This document shows, piece after piece, positions 43,101-52,824 of a stretch of 64,000 bases of DNA. Made by a program: the position numbers and the translations under genes. This DNA is from Megascapheus bottae (lineage: Eukaryota; Chordata; Mammalia; Rodentia; Geomyidae). The notes beneath the pieces are model-generated. The model had not been told where the DNA came from. It saw only the letters and a list, made by a program, of their open reading frames with translations, and made no database searches. The stretch covers positions 17,610,610-17,674,609 of the forward strand of contig JANJXV010000025.1 in assembly GCA_024803745.1 (NCBI GenBank). The letters run 5' to 3'. Each line of letters opens with the position of its first letter. The stretch's first letter is position 1.

Positions 43101-46100
43101 CAATAGAAAAATATACACAGCACGTGCAAAGGCCCGGGGGCAGCTATATTTGCAGGAAAGGATAGGCGGTGTTGTGGCTGGAGTAGAGTAACAGCATGTG
43201 GGAGGGAATGATCTGAGGAGGGGAGGAATAAGGGAGACCCCTAGGGGCCTACGGGCGATAGTAAAGATTTGAGGTTTTCCTTGCAGTAAGCAGGGAAGCC
43301 AGCTCTAAGCTTGGTGGTCCATCCCACACAGCTGAGTTACCTGCCCTGGTGAATTCTGCCTTGATGGTGGCTGTCTTCAGGCTGGTTGTAGGCATTGTGA
43401 GCACAATGGGGGCGAACTTGACCTTGGTGACCTTCAGGAGGCTTTGGCCATCAGGACACAAGCCTGGCACATGGAACCTCCCATGGCTGTCTGTCTGGGT
43501 AAGCATCTTAGGTGTCTTGCCCAGCAGGTGAACAGTGGCTCCTGAGGCAGGGGCCCCCCCAGGGAGGGAGATGACCCCGTGAAGCATGAAATCTTGGCAC
43601 ATGCAGGCATCACAGTCAGCATTCGCCTGGCCCATGGAGCAGGTCAGGTCACATGCTGTTGGACAAACAGCCATGTCAGCGGGGCTCTGTGGATTCTGAC
43701 CTTGTCACCCACCCCTGTTCCAGACTTAAACATCCTCTCCCTTCCTCCTCAAGCCTTTGTGAACCTCCCTTACTAGCCTGGGTGACTAATTCCTGCCCAT
43801 CCATCAAACGTAACTCAGGACACCTCCTCCAGGAAGTCTTCCTGGCTTCCTCCCACCTATGGTTTCTGACCCAGCTCTGTGTTCCTATGCAATCCTCATT
43901 ATCTCCCATCACAGCCTCTGATAGATGCTCCATTAGGACTTGATGAGAGTGGATGATAGGATTCAGGAGAATCCTCCAGCCCACCAGCCTTCCGTGCCCG
44001 GGGTCAGAAGGAACTGTGGTACCTCTGCAGGCCTGGCTCTCACAGAGCTGGCCCTCCTCAGTGGCCTCGGTGCACAGGGACACTGTCTCCGCCAGGCAGG
44101 TGCGTGTACGGGTCTGGACTCCTGTGTGGCCGCAGGCCGCTGAGCACTTACTCCAGGGAGACCACGGGCTCCAGATTCGCTCTGAGTCTCGGCGCAGGGA
44201 CCCTGTAAAGTGGATGCATAGAGAAGTGTGGTGAGGAGAGACAGGATTTCCATTTCCATCATGGATGGCACTGAGCCGTGGCTTTATCGCAGCCAGAAGC
44301 AGGGTCTTCTCTGGACACTGTGTGGAAAATGAACTATACTTGTGGGTGGGGATGGGGGGAAAAACTGGGAGAGGTCAAAGGAAGGGGTGATATATCTAAA
44401 AAGAAATGGACTCTCGCCAGGCAGCGGGACTCCCGCTGTCACCTGCTCAGGAGGCTGAGATCTGAGGCTCACAGTTCACAGCCAGCCTGGGCAGGAAAGT
44501 CCACGAGACTGTAATCTCCAATGAGCCACCAGAAAACCAGAAGTGGCGCTGTGGCTCAACGGGGTAGCCGTGAGCTGAAGAGCTCAGGGACAACGCCCAG
44601 GCCCACAGTTCAAGCCCCATGACAGACAAGAAAAGAAAAAAGGAAAAAGAAAGGAAGGAAATGTACTTGTTACCTGACTTACAGAACTGTAACCTCTCTG
44701 TACATCATTTTTATAATAACAATATCTAAAAGAAGAACAAGGAGGAGGAGGAGAAAGAGGAGAAGGAGGAGGAGGAGAAAGAGGAGAAGGAGGAGGAGGA
44801 GGAGGAGGAGAAAAAGAAGAAAAAGCCATCTCTAATTTGTACAAAGGTAGGTGGGTACCCATGGCTCAATCTGTAACCCTACATACACAGGCTGAGATCT
44901 GAGGATTGAGGTTCAAGGCCAACCTAGGTAAAAAAAAAAAAATGTAGTTTGGCCGGGAGTTTGGCCTAGTGGTTAAAGTGCTTGCCTAGCATGCATGAAG
45001 ACCCGGGTTCGATTCCTCGGTACCACATACATAGAAAAAAGCCGGAAGTGGTGCTGAGGCTCAAGTGGTAGAGCTCTAGCCTTGAGAAAGTCCAAGGACA
45101 GTGCTCAGGCCCTGAGTTCAAACCCCAGGACTGGCTTGGAACTGGGAAACTCAAATCTCAGCTTTCTGAGCGGCTACGATGACTGAGCCATCAGTGCCTG
45201 GCCACCACGTGAACTGCATTATGGAGTCCAATGTGTAACACGGGGGGACATTCAGGTCCCGTCTAAGGCTGGAGGGAGGATGGGGGGTTTGGGGGGTCCA
45301 CACTCACCTGGTGGGCAGAGGAAGCGCACGGTGTAATTGGAGCAGTTCTGGCCGGGCCTCTGCTGCCGGTTGAGGCACCAGAAGCCCTCTCGAGGACTGC
45401 CATGAACCACTTGGCCAGTGACACCTGCGGGCACCCAGTCTGTGGTCCGCGCCTCCAGCCGGAGGGGCTGGGCACACACGCGGTCTCCATAGTAGAAGCG
45501 AATGGCATCCAGGCGCTCATAGTCGCCTTGCCCACCTGGGTGATCAACGTTAAACCAGGCCGTCCACTCTCCAGGACCTGAGGGACAGATTCGGAGGAGC
45601 CGTGGCTGGAGTGACAGGTGACGGCCAGTTCCTCCTCCTTCCCTGCTTGATCCTGTGAGACTCTTCCTCGGACCCGCTCACCCCCCGTCTCTGCCTGACT
45701 TCACCAGCATCTTTCTAAGCTGGGCCTGGATGAGCGATTTCCTGCCTGGTCTCTGCTTCCAGGCTCTTCCACCCCCCATCCGCATCCCTCCCAGCACTGC
45801 ATTCTTAGCTACTCAGGAAGCTGAGATCTGAGGAGCATGGTTCAAAGACAGTGTGGGCAGGAAAGTTCCCAAGACTCTTATCTCCCACGAACCAGGCCAA
45901 AACTGGAAATGGAACCATGGCTCACTCAAGTGGGAGAACACAAGAGCTCAGAAACAATGCCCGGGTCTTGAGTTCAAGCCCAGAACCAGCACCTAATAAA
46001 TAAATGAATAAGAATAAAAGTAAAATAAAAAAGTAAGAATAAAAGTGGCTTTCCATGAAACCCTGGCATCCTGCCCTGGCCTAGTAAGCCCACCCCCTGC

Positions 46101-48598
46101 CTGGCCCTCCCTGCTCCAGGCAGAACTCACTCTCTGGGGGCTCGGCAGGCTTGGGGTTGGAGGTTCTCTTTCCAGGCTGGATTCTTCTCACCATCTGATT
46201 GAGCACTGTCTGCCTCCCTGAGGGCCGAGAGAAGAAGCTGAGTGAGAATCTGGGACTAACCAGAGGTTTTTCATGATGAGGAGAGGTGTGGTGATGGAAC
46301 CTGAGCCCTGGCTATGGGTTCAGATCCCATTCAGCCGCTTCCTGTGCAGTCACTATATCATCTGGTGGAGGACAGCCCCCAGGGTGACACAAACCCATAA
46401 AATACATGTATGATAAGTGGTCCCCTTGCTCTGGAAATAAATCACCAGTTGCTACTGAACTGCCATTCTTGCTTTGGACTAGGTCTATTCTGCTTAGCCA
46501 ATCAGAGCCTTATCTGTAAAGAGGAAATGATAAGGATAACCCCGCCCACCTAAGATGACTGGCAGGAAGCCTTCATGAGATGGATGTAAAAGCATCTCTG
46601 AAGGGCAGGGAAGTGAGGATGTGATGCCTATGAGCCCCGCCCCTTCCTCCCTGTGCCAACTGAGGCTAGCTTCTCAACCCCCCTGCCCTACATTTTCCCA
46701 TGACACAGTGACAATAACTCTGGCCTAACAGGATTGTGGGAGTTACAAAGGCCCATTCATGAAGCCAGTTTGGACCAGTGTTTGGCCTGCGGGTGGCACA
46801 CACCTGTACTCTTAGCTTACTCACATGTGAAAATCATGGCTCAAAGTCAGACACATCCCTGAGATTCCCAGCTCCAGCAAAAAGCCACAAGTACAACTGT
46901 GGCTTAAGTGGAGCAGGGCCAATCTTGAAAGTGTGGGGGGGGGGAGCTAAACGGCAACAGCCAGGCACTGAGTTCAAGCCCAATAAAAATAAAAATATAA
47001 AATTGCCTAGCAGCTAGGGTGCTGGAGATTCACAACTGTAATCCTCGCTACTCAGCAGGCTGAGATCTCAGGATCACGGTTTGAAGCCAGTCCCAGGGGG
47101 AAACTCCCTGAGTCTCTTATCTTCAATAAATCACAGAAAAAGCAGAAAGTGGTGCTGTGGTTCAAGTGGTTGGTAGAGCGCTAGCTTTGAGCAAAAAGGG
47201 GCTCAGAAGAGAAAAAAAAAAAAGCCTAGCAAAGATCCAAGGCAGAATGCATGCCAGCGCCCCCTTCACCTCAATATTGGGTATAACAAGTGTTCACTTC
47301 TCTTCCCTTGGTGGTCATCTAGCATTGAGATCTGCCCTTCTGAGAAGGGCTCACAGATGGCTTGACTTGATCCGTTTTCTGAGGCTGAGCACAGAGTCCT
47401 GAAGCCCAGGGAAACTACACCTTACTTCATGAGAGGAAAGCCTGCAGAGGGCTTAGTGCACAATAAACTCCCAGGCAGGGAGCCAAACCAGAATTCTCAG
47501 CGCTGCTTCATTAGAGTGAGAGGAGCTCTTTGAATCAACCTAATCCGATTTCCTTTCAGATGGTTGAATGGTAATCTCCAGCAAGGGAAAAAAAAAAATA
47601 AGACAGTGGCAGGCATGTAGAGAGTTTCACAGCCTTTGTCCCTACATCTGAGGCCCCTAAGCCTATAGGGCAGGCAGCTTTTAGAAAGGCTTGTGAGCAT
47701 GTTTCGAATTATCTGAGTGGGTACTTGGAAATCAGCAGAGACAGGGGAGGTAGTAAAAATCAGCCATTCCACCTGGCAGATTCTGTCTGTTCTTTCTAGA
47801 CCTCAGCATTATCCCCAGAAGACGAGGGTCAGAGGGCAAGGACCTTTCCTCCTCATTCCCCCAAGATATCCTGACCTGTCTGGGAAATTTGGTGGTAACT
47901 AGACTGAGCTTTAGGCCAGAAGAATTTTTAAGAAGCAAAAACCAGACCAAGCCCCAAACCTGCTTCCAAGAACTCAGCGGTCCCCTGTGATTCCCTTTTG
48001 CTTTGGCTGCCAGGAAGCTCAGGGTTAAATTTAGTCCTCCTGGGCAATAAGCTTCCTATGATTTTTCACCACCCCCGGCAGCCCCTCTGAATGATCGTGC
48101 ATTCCTCTCTTTAAAATGTTCTGTTCTGTGGATTTGAAGGTTGGGAACTCAGATTTAGGGGACGAGAATAGGTACAAACATTGCATAAATCTATCCCCCA
48201 GCTTGACATCAGTGGTTGACATCTGTAATCCTAGCTACGCAGGAGGCTGAAGTCTGAGGATCACAGTTCCAAGTCAGTCCAGGCTGAGGAGTTCCTGGGA
48301 GACTCTTAGCTAGAAGGAACTACCAGAAAAACTACAAGTGGAGCTATGGTTCCGAGTGGTAAAACAGTAGCCAGGGACAATGTCCAGGTCCTGAGTTCAG
48401 TCCCAACGACTGACAAAATCTCACAAGCTTTCATCCTCAGATCTCAGCCTCTGGAGTAGCTAGAATTACAGGCATGAGCCACCAGCATCCAGCCAGATGT
48501 GATTTCACTATGGAGGCAGCAAATACTTAGCCTGTACCCAACACAGAGGTGACTTCCAGAACCAGGAAGGAAAACACCCAGGCTTTGGTTCCCCGCAT
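36371..48598 (-). CDS. CILP: CILP, cartilage intermediate layer protein 1 (complete)
   Basis: The coding join is 48598-48538, 46217-46131, 45577-45308, 44202-44023, 43655-43341, 42054-41946, 41493-41336 and 38742-36371: 3552 nt, 1183 residues plus stop (human about 1184 as I recall). It encodes a secreted extracellular-matrix glycoprotein of cartilage, reported to bind TGF-beta and dampen its signalling. Domain order: signal peptide (1-21); WxxW domain beginning at Trp54-Trp57; thrombospondin type-1 repeat (about 150-199, WSPWSPWSKCSAAC); a carboxypeptidase-regulatory-like beta domain (about 215-300); Ig C2 domain (about 309-393); then the long C-terminal region on the last exon. A furin-type site (RRHKR|EER, cleavage after about residue 722) matches the known split into two chains. 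No stop or frameshift is seen, so the gene looks functional. Confidence 0.97.
38812..38970 (-). mobile_element. CILP: Degraded B1-headed SINE in CILP intron 8
   Basis: CTGCTCAAGGCTAAG to CGAGTAGCTAGGATTACAG recognisable; middle diverged. Confidence 0.6.
38982..39026. repeat. (TG)n microsatellite
   Basis: 45 bp pure TG in CILP intron 8. Confidence 0.95.
39130..39292 (-). mobile_element. Degraded B1-headed SINE
   Basis: Inverted B1 head (TCTCAGCTTCTGGAGTAGTTAGGATTACA) with part of the right monomer. Confidence 0.6.
39560..39915 (+). mobile_element. B1-headed SINE plus a second truncated B1 head
   Basis: Full copy 39560-39800 with A18 tail, followed by a head-only copy (39805-39915). Confidence 0.8.
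39945..40127 (+). mobile_element. SINE right monomer with (CA)n tail
   Basis: Right monomer then CA repeat at 40090-40127. Confidence 0.82.
40260..40495 (+). mobile_element. B1-headed dimeric SINE
   Basis: Full-length, diverged head. Confidence 0.78.
40860..41108 (-). mobile_element. B1-headed SINE, diverged
   Basis: GAGCTTGAACTCAGGACC through GCTAGGATTACAGGCATGAGCC. Confidence 0.75.
41336..41493 (-). CDS. CILP: CILP coding exon 8 (second half of Ig domain)
   Basis: 158 nt, phase 2 in and phase 1 out, acceptor CTTGCAG|GTATCA and donor CATAG|GTAAGG. It ends the Ig C2 fold with the conserved DxAGEYFC motif (here DQAGEYFCKAQSDAG). Confidence 0.94.
41494..41945 (-). other. CILP: CILP intron 7
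   Basis: 452 bp, repeat-free and moderately GC-rich; I see no further feature in it. Confidence 0.85.
41946..42054 (-). CDS. CILP: CILP coding exon 7 (first half of Ig domain)
   Basis: 109 nt, phase 1 in and phase 2 out, acceptor GTCGCAG|AGACG and donor TTCTG|GTGTGT. It encodes ETPYIVLSP and then the first Ig cysteine (SLCCRATG) up to the core Trp, whose codon is split with exon 8. Confidence 0.94.
42098..42480 (-). mobile_element. Nested minus-strand SINEs in CILP intron 6
   Basis: A near-consensus ID-headed copy (about 42157-42349) interrupts an older B1-headed copy (42098-42156 and 42370-42480). Confidence 0.82.
42790..43015 (+). mobile_element. B1-headed dimeric SINE
   Basis: Full-length, diverged; followed by short CA-rich sequence. 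Confidence 0.78.
43341..43655 (-). CDS. CILP: CILP coding exon 6 (carboxypeptidase-regulatory-like domain)
   Basis: 315 nt, phase 1 in and out, acceptor CAACAG|CATGTG and donor GGGCAG|GTAACT. After a cysteine cluster (CDLTC, CDACMC) it encodes a beta-sandwich stretch with PGGAPASGATVHLL and TDSHGRFHVPGL, characteristic of CarboxypepD_reg-like domains. Confidence 0.95.
43656..44022 (-). other. CILP: CILP intron 5
   Basis: 367 bp, repeat-free, no further feature seen. Confidence 0.85.
44023..44202 (-). CDS. CILP: CILP coding exon 5 (thrombospondin type-1 repeat)
   Basis: 180 nt, phase 1 in and out, acceptor TTACAG|GGTCCC and donor GCAGAG|GTACCA. The motif WSPWSPWSKCSAACG followed by GVQTRTRTC and two further cysteines is a textbook TSP1 repeat encoded on a single symmetrical exon. 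Confidence 0.95.
44435..44640 (+). mobile_element. B1-headed SINE, 5' truncated
   Basis: Starts at the GCTCAGGAGGCTGAGATC motif; right monomer complete with AAAAG-rich tail. Confidence 0.8.
44650..44735 (+). repeat. Unidentified interspersed repeat, copy in CILP intron 4
   Basis: GAAATGTACTTGTTACCTGAC then ACTGTAACCTCTCTGTACAT and TTTATAATAAC, followed by a GGA microsatellite. Confidence 0.5.
44741..44826. repeat. (GGA)n-rich microsatellite
   Basis: Purine-only GGA/GAA triplets following the unidentified repeat copy at 44650-44735. Confidence 0.9.
44950..45135 (+). mobile_element. ID-headed dimeric SINE in CILP intron 4
   Basis: Near-consensus; the A tail is missing and the sequence passes straight into an inverted B1 fragment (45140-45200). 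Confidence 0.85.
45308..45577 (-). CDS. CILP: CILP coding exon 4 (WxxW domain)
   Basis: 270 nt, phase 1 in and out, acceptor CCTCAG|GTCCTG and donor CACCAG|GTGAGT. It begins PGEWTAWFNVDHPGG and contains IRFYYGDRVC and a conserved N-glycosylation sequon (NCSNYTVRFLC). This is the mucin-2-type WxxW module of CILP proteins. Confidence 0.95.
45578..46130 (-). other. CILP: CILP intron 3
   Basis: 553 bp; a B1-headed SINE occupies 45800-46000 with an AATAA-rich tail. The flanks are featureless. Confidence 0.85.
45800..46000 (+). mobile_element. B1-headed SINE in CILP intron 3
   Basis: 5' truncated; tail AATAAATAAATGAATAAG. Confidence 0.8.
46131..46217 (-). CDS. CILP: CILP coding exon 3
   Basis: 87 nt between CCTCAG|GGAGGC and CAGAGA|GTGAGT, phase 1 at both ends. 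It encodes the basic, proline-rich linker (RQTVLNQMVRR... PAEPPE) between the signal peptide and the WxxW domain; this part is fast-evolving relative to the rest. Confidence 0.92.
46785..47224 (+). mobile_element. Two tandem B1-headed SINEs in CILP intron 2
   Basis: 46785-47000 (diverged) and 47018-47224 (better preserved, A12 tail). Confidence 0.78.
48205..48495. mobile_element. B1-headed plus SINE then inverted B1 fragment
   Basis: Plus copy 48205-48418, minus B1 head 48430-48495. Confidence 0.75.
48538..48598 (-). CDS. CILP: CILP first coding exon (signal peptide)
   Basis: Coding part 61 nt: ATG at 48598-48596, residues 1-20 plus one base. The peptide MRGTKAWVFSFLVLEVTSVLG has a basic n-region and a hydrophobic core, a clear signal peptide. 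The donor is TTGG|GTACAG and joins in phase to exon 3. The exon probably begins at 48612 after a TCTCTACAG acceptor, giving a 14-nt non-coding lead. Confidence 0.93.
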
Positions 48599-48898
48599 CT
48601 TCCTCTCAGGTCCTGTAGAGACGTGGCAGGAGATGGGTGAGAATGCTTCACAGAGGCAGCTGCCTCTACAACATCCCCCTGGAAGTTTCTCAGATCCTGC
48701 AAAGAAGCAAAGCTTGTCACATACCACATCTCAGAGTGACCCAGTCCATTACTCCAACAGAAATCTCCCTTCCCTGCCTCTCTCCACACCCTTCTGAGAG
48801 TGACATTTGGCTGAGTTGCAAGAGTCTGAACTCAAACAAGGTAGATCCAGGTTTGATCCCTGGGCCCAACAAGCTCTAACTTGGAAGCAGGGGGCACA

Positions 48899-49004
48899 AG
48901 GGAGAAGGAGAGGAGATGAGAGAAAAGGGGAAGGGAGGGAGGAGCAGAGGAGGGAAGGGAAGAGAAAGGAGAAGGAAGGGGCAGAGAGGAGAGGAGAGAA
49001 GAGG
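48899..49004 (+). repeat. CILP: Homopurine tract in CILP intron 1
   Basis: About 106 bp with only a handful of pyrimidines, made of GGGA/GGA/GAA blocks. Confidence 0.85.
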
Positions 49005-49139
49005 TGGTTCTTTGCCAGTAAGAAGGAGGAGGGCTCGCCTCTCACAGCCTCTGTATGACTTCAGCGCTTTCAAGACTCAGGCTTGGGTGGGGGGGCTTTT
49101 GTTTTGTGATTCACCATCTTTTTCTGTCGTTGGTGATGG

Positions 49140-49347
49140 TGGGTGACGGGTCTTGAACTCAGGGCTTAGGGACTGTCCCTGAGCCCTTTCCCTCAAGGCT
49201 AGTGCTCTACCACTTGGATCCTCAGCTCCACTTCTGGCTTTTCTGATGGCTAATCGGAGAGTCTCACAGACTTTCCTGGTCAGGCTGGCTTTGAACTGCT
49301 ATCCTCAGATCTCAGCTTGCTGAGTAGCTAGGATTACAGGCCTGAGC
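49140..49347 (-). mobile_element. B1-headed SINE
   Basis: Inverted copy ending GGATTACAGGCCTGAGC. Confidence 0.8.
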
Positions 49348-49777
49348 ATGTGGCTTGGGACTCGCCATCTTCCACAGGATGGAAAATATATACTAAAGCT
49401 AGGCAGCCCTGTCACCAGCTCCTCTGCCCCCACCCCTCAGATGCAGCCACACTCCAAGAACGCATTCCCAGATGTGCACGGGCCACAGCTGGAACACATT
49501 CTGGTCTGTTTGGGAGCTGGCTGGAACTTCCAAGGCCAGGAGCCAGCAGAGAGGAAGCAGACAGGGTCCACTGAGAGAAGCCAGAGCCCCCTGCCCAGTA
49601 ACAGAACACGGTATTAGGCTGTAGGGGTGCAAGGAGAATACCAGGCCGGGTGATAGGGTGGCCTTGGCGCCTACTTAGCTACATGGATTTAATTCCTTCC
49701 TCCCCCCCAACCCCTGAGATCTCTGGCCACCCCAAAATCAAACCAGTTCTTGGAGATTCAAAAAGAGTTCCCTTTGC

Positions 49778-49945
49778 CAGGTACTGGTGGCTCATGCCTC
49801 TAATCCTAGCTATTTAGGAAACTGAGATTTGACGATCGTGATTGGAAGTCAGATCGGGCAAACAAGTCCTTGAGACTTTTTAATCTCTGATTGACCATGA
49901 AAAAGCCAGAAGTGGAGCTCAAGTGGTAAAACAGCAGCCTTGCAC
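49778..49945 (+). mobile_element. B1-headed SINE, 3' truncated
   Basis: Head and linker present; right monomer stops at GCAGCCTTGC and continues as a short CA run. Confidence 0.7.
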
Positions 49946-50413
49946 ACACACACGCACACACATAAAACTCTTCAATCCCCTAAGTCCAGGGTGTGGTAGG
50001 AAAGAGGAAGAGTTCTCCTTTTTGGGAAAAAGAAAAAAAGAAAGAAAGAAAGATCCCAAGGCGCTGATGAACAAAGGAAGAAAATAACAACTCCATACTG
50101 CACACCCCTTAGCCCTAAAAACCACTAAACAACCTTCCCACCCCACCCCCTCCCCACACACCTGATCCCCCAGCCCAGAAGGGTGCAGCCTCCCATTAGT
50201 GCAAAGGATCTCTCTGTAAGCAGGGAGAGATCGGGGAATCCTTAGTCCACACTTCTGCAGAGCTGAGAGGCCAGAGGGGTTCTTAAGAAATTTCTGGAAA
50301 ACCCATTTCCCATCTGGCAACCCATGGAGCGATTTCTCTACAACCCGTCATTCCTGTGCTTAGTCCCCCAGCCCACGCTCCTTAAGGAGAGCTGTTGAAC
50401 AACGTACATACGT

Positions 50414-50471
<58 letters not shown>
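50414..50471. repeat. (CA)n microsatellite near the CILP promoter
   Basis: 58 bp of CA, about 165 bp inside intron 1 from the 5' exon. Confidence 0.95.
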
Positions 50472-50473
<2 letters not shown>

Positions 50474-50636
50474 GCGGGACTGGCTATCTGTCTGGTATGA
50501 AGATCCATTGGGGATGGAGGGAATGTCTTGATCTCCCATGGGGAGAAAGAGAGCTTCAGGCTAATGGAGAGAAAGAACACTTCAAAGGCGCTGAAGAGCA
50601 GGGGATGAAGGAGAGGGTCTTAGAAGTTGGGCTCAC

Positions 50637-50684
50637 CAGGTCCTGAACACGACTTGTCAGCTGACAGGGTCCCAGCCTTCGCCT
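50637..50684 (-). other. CILP: CILP 5' non-coding exon 1
   Basis: Predicted from a TATA box about 30 bp upstream and a good donor, GACCTG|GTGAGC at 50637/50636. The start point (about 50684) is inferred from TATA spacing. No ATG lies in it. Confidence 0.6.
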
Positions 50685-50699
50685 GTCCTGCCGCCCAGC

Positions 50700-50760
50700 C
50701 AGCAGGCCTTATATAGCACAGCTGGTGGCTCAGCCCACGGCCGCTAGCCACAGGAAACAG
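50700..50760 (-). promoter_or_regulatory. CILP: CILP core promoter with TATA box
   Basis: TATATAAGG lies on the minus strand with TATATAA at 50715-50709, next to a CAGCTG E-box (50719-50724). It sits upstream of a good splice donor and in the right place for the CILP 5' exon. A TATA promoter without a CpG island suits a tissue-restricted matrix gene. Confidence 0.65.
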
Positions 50761-51599
50761 CACAGAAACCAGATCCGAGGGCGAGCCTCCCTCCCTTTCC
50801 CCGGTCCCCTGCAGCTCTTACAGGCCACATTTCCCATCCAGAACCCTGAGGGTAGGAGTGGAGATTCTGCAGAGCCTGGAGAGGGCCCAGGTGGGTGGCT
50901 GTCTGCAGAGCCACACACCAAGCCAGGGAGACTGGGAACAGAAGGTGGACTGGGCACAGTGGCACAACCCACTGGGAAAGGAACAAGGGGGAATTCTACA
51001 TCTGGGTAGCATTTGATGGCTCAGGCATAGTATGTCCTTGCCTAAGCTTTGCCTGCTGACTGCCCCCCCATCCCTCTGGCCCCCGTTCTCCCATGCAGTT
51101 AAAGGACGACATATAGACACACATACATGCATTTAGATAGATATAGATGTGTGTGTGGAATATATGGAATATATATTCTATATTCTACGGCTCTCAGGCA
51201 CCCAGGCTACTTTGACCTCGTGACTGGGTATATCTGGTCTCAGTTGGGTAGCCACTCATCCTCTCTGGCCTCTGAGTTAGCAATCAGGGAACCTCGGAAG
51301 GAATAAAGGACAAAGGGCATGGTGGGATGTGGATTAGATCTACCTTGTTCCCTTCCCACTTCCATCCAGGTATCTGCCTGTTTCCAGAGGGACCAGGGAG
51401 CCCTCCGGGTATGGATTTCCAAGACTCCGCTGCAGGCTCACATATGTACCCAGGAATGAGTAGTGAGCATGTGTCTCACGTCAGGGAGCCTAGCTGCAGC
51501 CTGTGCATCCAGGCTTCACCATCCACTCTCTGGACCCAAGCAGGAGGCATCTCGGGGCGTGGATCTATAACCTTAGCATGCATTAGAATCATTCCAAGT

Positions 51600-51812
51600 G
51601 GCTGGGAATGCGGCTTAATGGTGGAGCGCTTGCCTAGCATGCATGAAGCCCCAGGTTTGATTCCTCAGTACCACATAAAACAGAAAAAGCCAGAAGTAGA
51701 AGTAGCATTGTGGCTCAAAGTGGTAGGCTGCTAGCCTTGAGCAAAAGAAACTCAGAGACAGAGCCCAGGTCCTGAGTTCAAGTCCCAGGACTGGCAAAAA
51801 AAAATAAATAAA
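51600..51812 (+). mobile_element. ID-headed dimeric SINE upstream of CILP
   Basis: Full-length; A-rich tail with AAATAAATAAATA. Confidence 0.85.
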
Positions 51813-51904
51813 TACTAGAATTTGAAGCTAAGGCTCTGTGCTTGCTATAAGTCTTCCTTTACGTCAGCTACAAACCCCAGCCCTTTTTTGCTTTAGTTAT
51901 TTTT

Positions 51905-52015
51905 TTTCAGATAGGGTCTTCTGTGGCTGAACTCAGGGCCTTGGTGCTGTCTCTCAGCTTTTGTGGCTACCAATTCAGACATCCCTCCACTTGCAATTTT
52001 TTTTTTGCTGGTTAT
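51905..52015 (-). mobile_element. Degraded SINE fragment
   Basis: TGAACTCAGGGCCTTGGTGCTG and inverted linker only. Confidence 0.5.
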
Positions 52016-52339
52016 TTGATGATTCTTAGTCATAGACTAGATGCCCCCGTTGGAAGCAAAGGATGAAAAGGGAAATGCTCTAGGAACCAGAGCGGGAGCA
52101 CCCCGAGTCTGGCATCAGATCACAGGTTCAACCCATCAGGCCTGGGCTTCCTGCTTTGTGCCAGCTTCTAGAGGTAGGCCTGTGGCCCACAGAGTTACTC
52201 TTTCCACCTACCCTCACTGAGCTCCCATTCAGAACAAGCAGGCTCAAGGCTGGGCGCTGGAAAACCTTCAGAAGAGAGATGGAAGCATCCTCCCATGGCA
52301 ACAATCCCATCATGCAACAGGGCTAAAGATTCTCGTGTG

Positions 52340-52357
52340 CACGTGCACGTGCACGTG
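52340..52357. promoter_or_regulatory. Three tandem CACGTG E-boxes
   Basis: Three perfect palindromic CACGTG hexamers in direct succession at 52340, 52346 and 52352, about 1.65 kb upstream of the inferred CILP start. They could bind USF/MYC/CLOCK-type bHLH proteins, or be a short (GTGCAC) microsatellite. Confidence 0.4.
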
Positions 52358-52824
52358 CCTGAGGCCTCCTGTTTCTATGTAGCTGATGTGTGCTTAAGCA
52401 GGGGCTTGGCAGTTCCATTTTCTCTGAGCATTGATCACCCTCGACAGGGATCGCTGGAATGGAGAAAGGATGTTTAGTAGCACCTGGCTGCAAGCAGACA
52501 CAGGGCATAGATCTCCCTTGCTTTCTCTCCTGAAGCCTTATCTCCCTTCCTAGCCACCAGTCCTTGGGCCAAATAGGCCTGGAATTGGCTCCAGCCTCAT
52601 CCAACTTGTCAGAGTGAAGTGACCAGCGTGGTAGCTTCAGCAGTAGCTTTGACAGCAGATGTCTGAGTTGACTGGGGCTTATGTGAGCTTTGCTAGTTTG
52701 AGGATCACACAGACAGACAGACAGACAGGCTGAACCACAAGATCTAGAACAAAAGGACAGGAAAAAACCAAGAGCTTGGAAGTCAGCCATCTAGTACTAG
52801 CTGTTAGGTTACTGACTTTTTTTT

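Larger units (their letters stand above)
42055..43340 (-). other. CILP: CILP intron 6
   Basis: 1.3 kb intron containing a nested pair of minus-strand SINEs (42098-42480) and one B1-headed plus-strand SINE (42790-43015). The rest (42480-42780, 43020-43340) shows no features. Confidence 0.85.
44203..45307 (-). other. CILP: CILP intron 4
   Basis: 1.1 kb with a B1-headed SINE (44435-44625), a copy of the unidentified repeat family at about 44650-44735 running into a GGA microsatellite, and an ID-headed SINE at 44950-45135. Confidence 0.85.
46218..48537 (-). other. CILP: CILP intron 2
   Basis: 2.3 kb with SINEs at 46785-47000, 47018-47224 and 48205-48495. The tracts 46220-46780 and 47230-48200 are repeat-poor and could hold regulatory elements, but no specific motif stands out. 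Confidence 0.85.
48613..50636 (-). other. CILP: CILP intron 1
   Basis: 2.0 kb with a homopurine tract (48899-49004), a minus-strand SINE (49140-49347), a degraded plus-strand SINE (49778-49945) and a CA repeat close to the 5' end (50414-50471). Confidence 0.75.
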
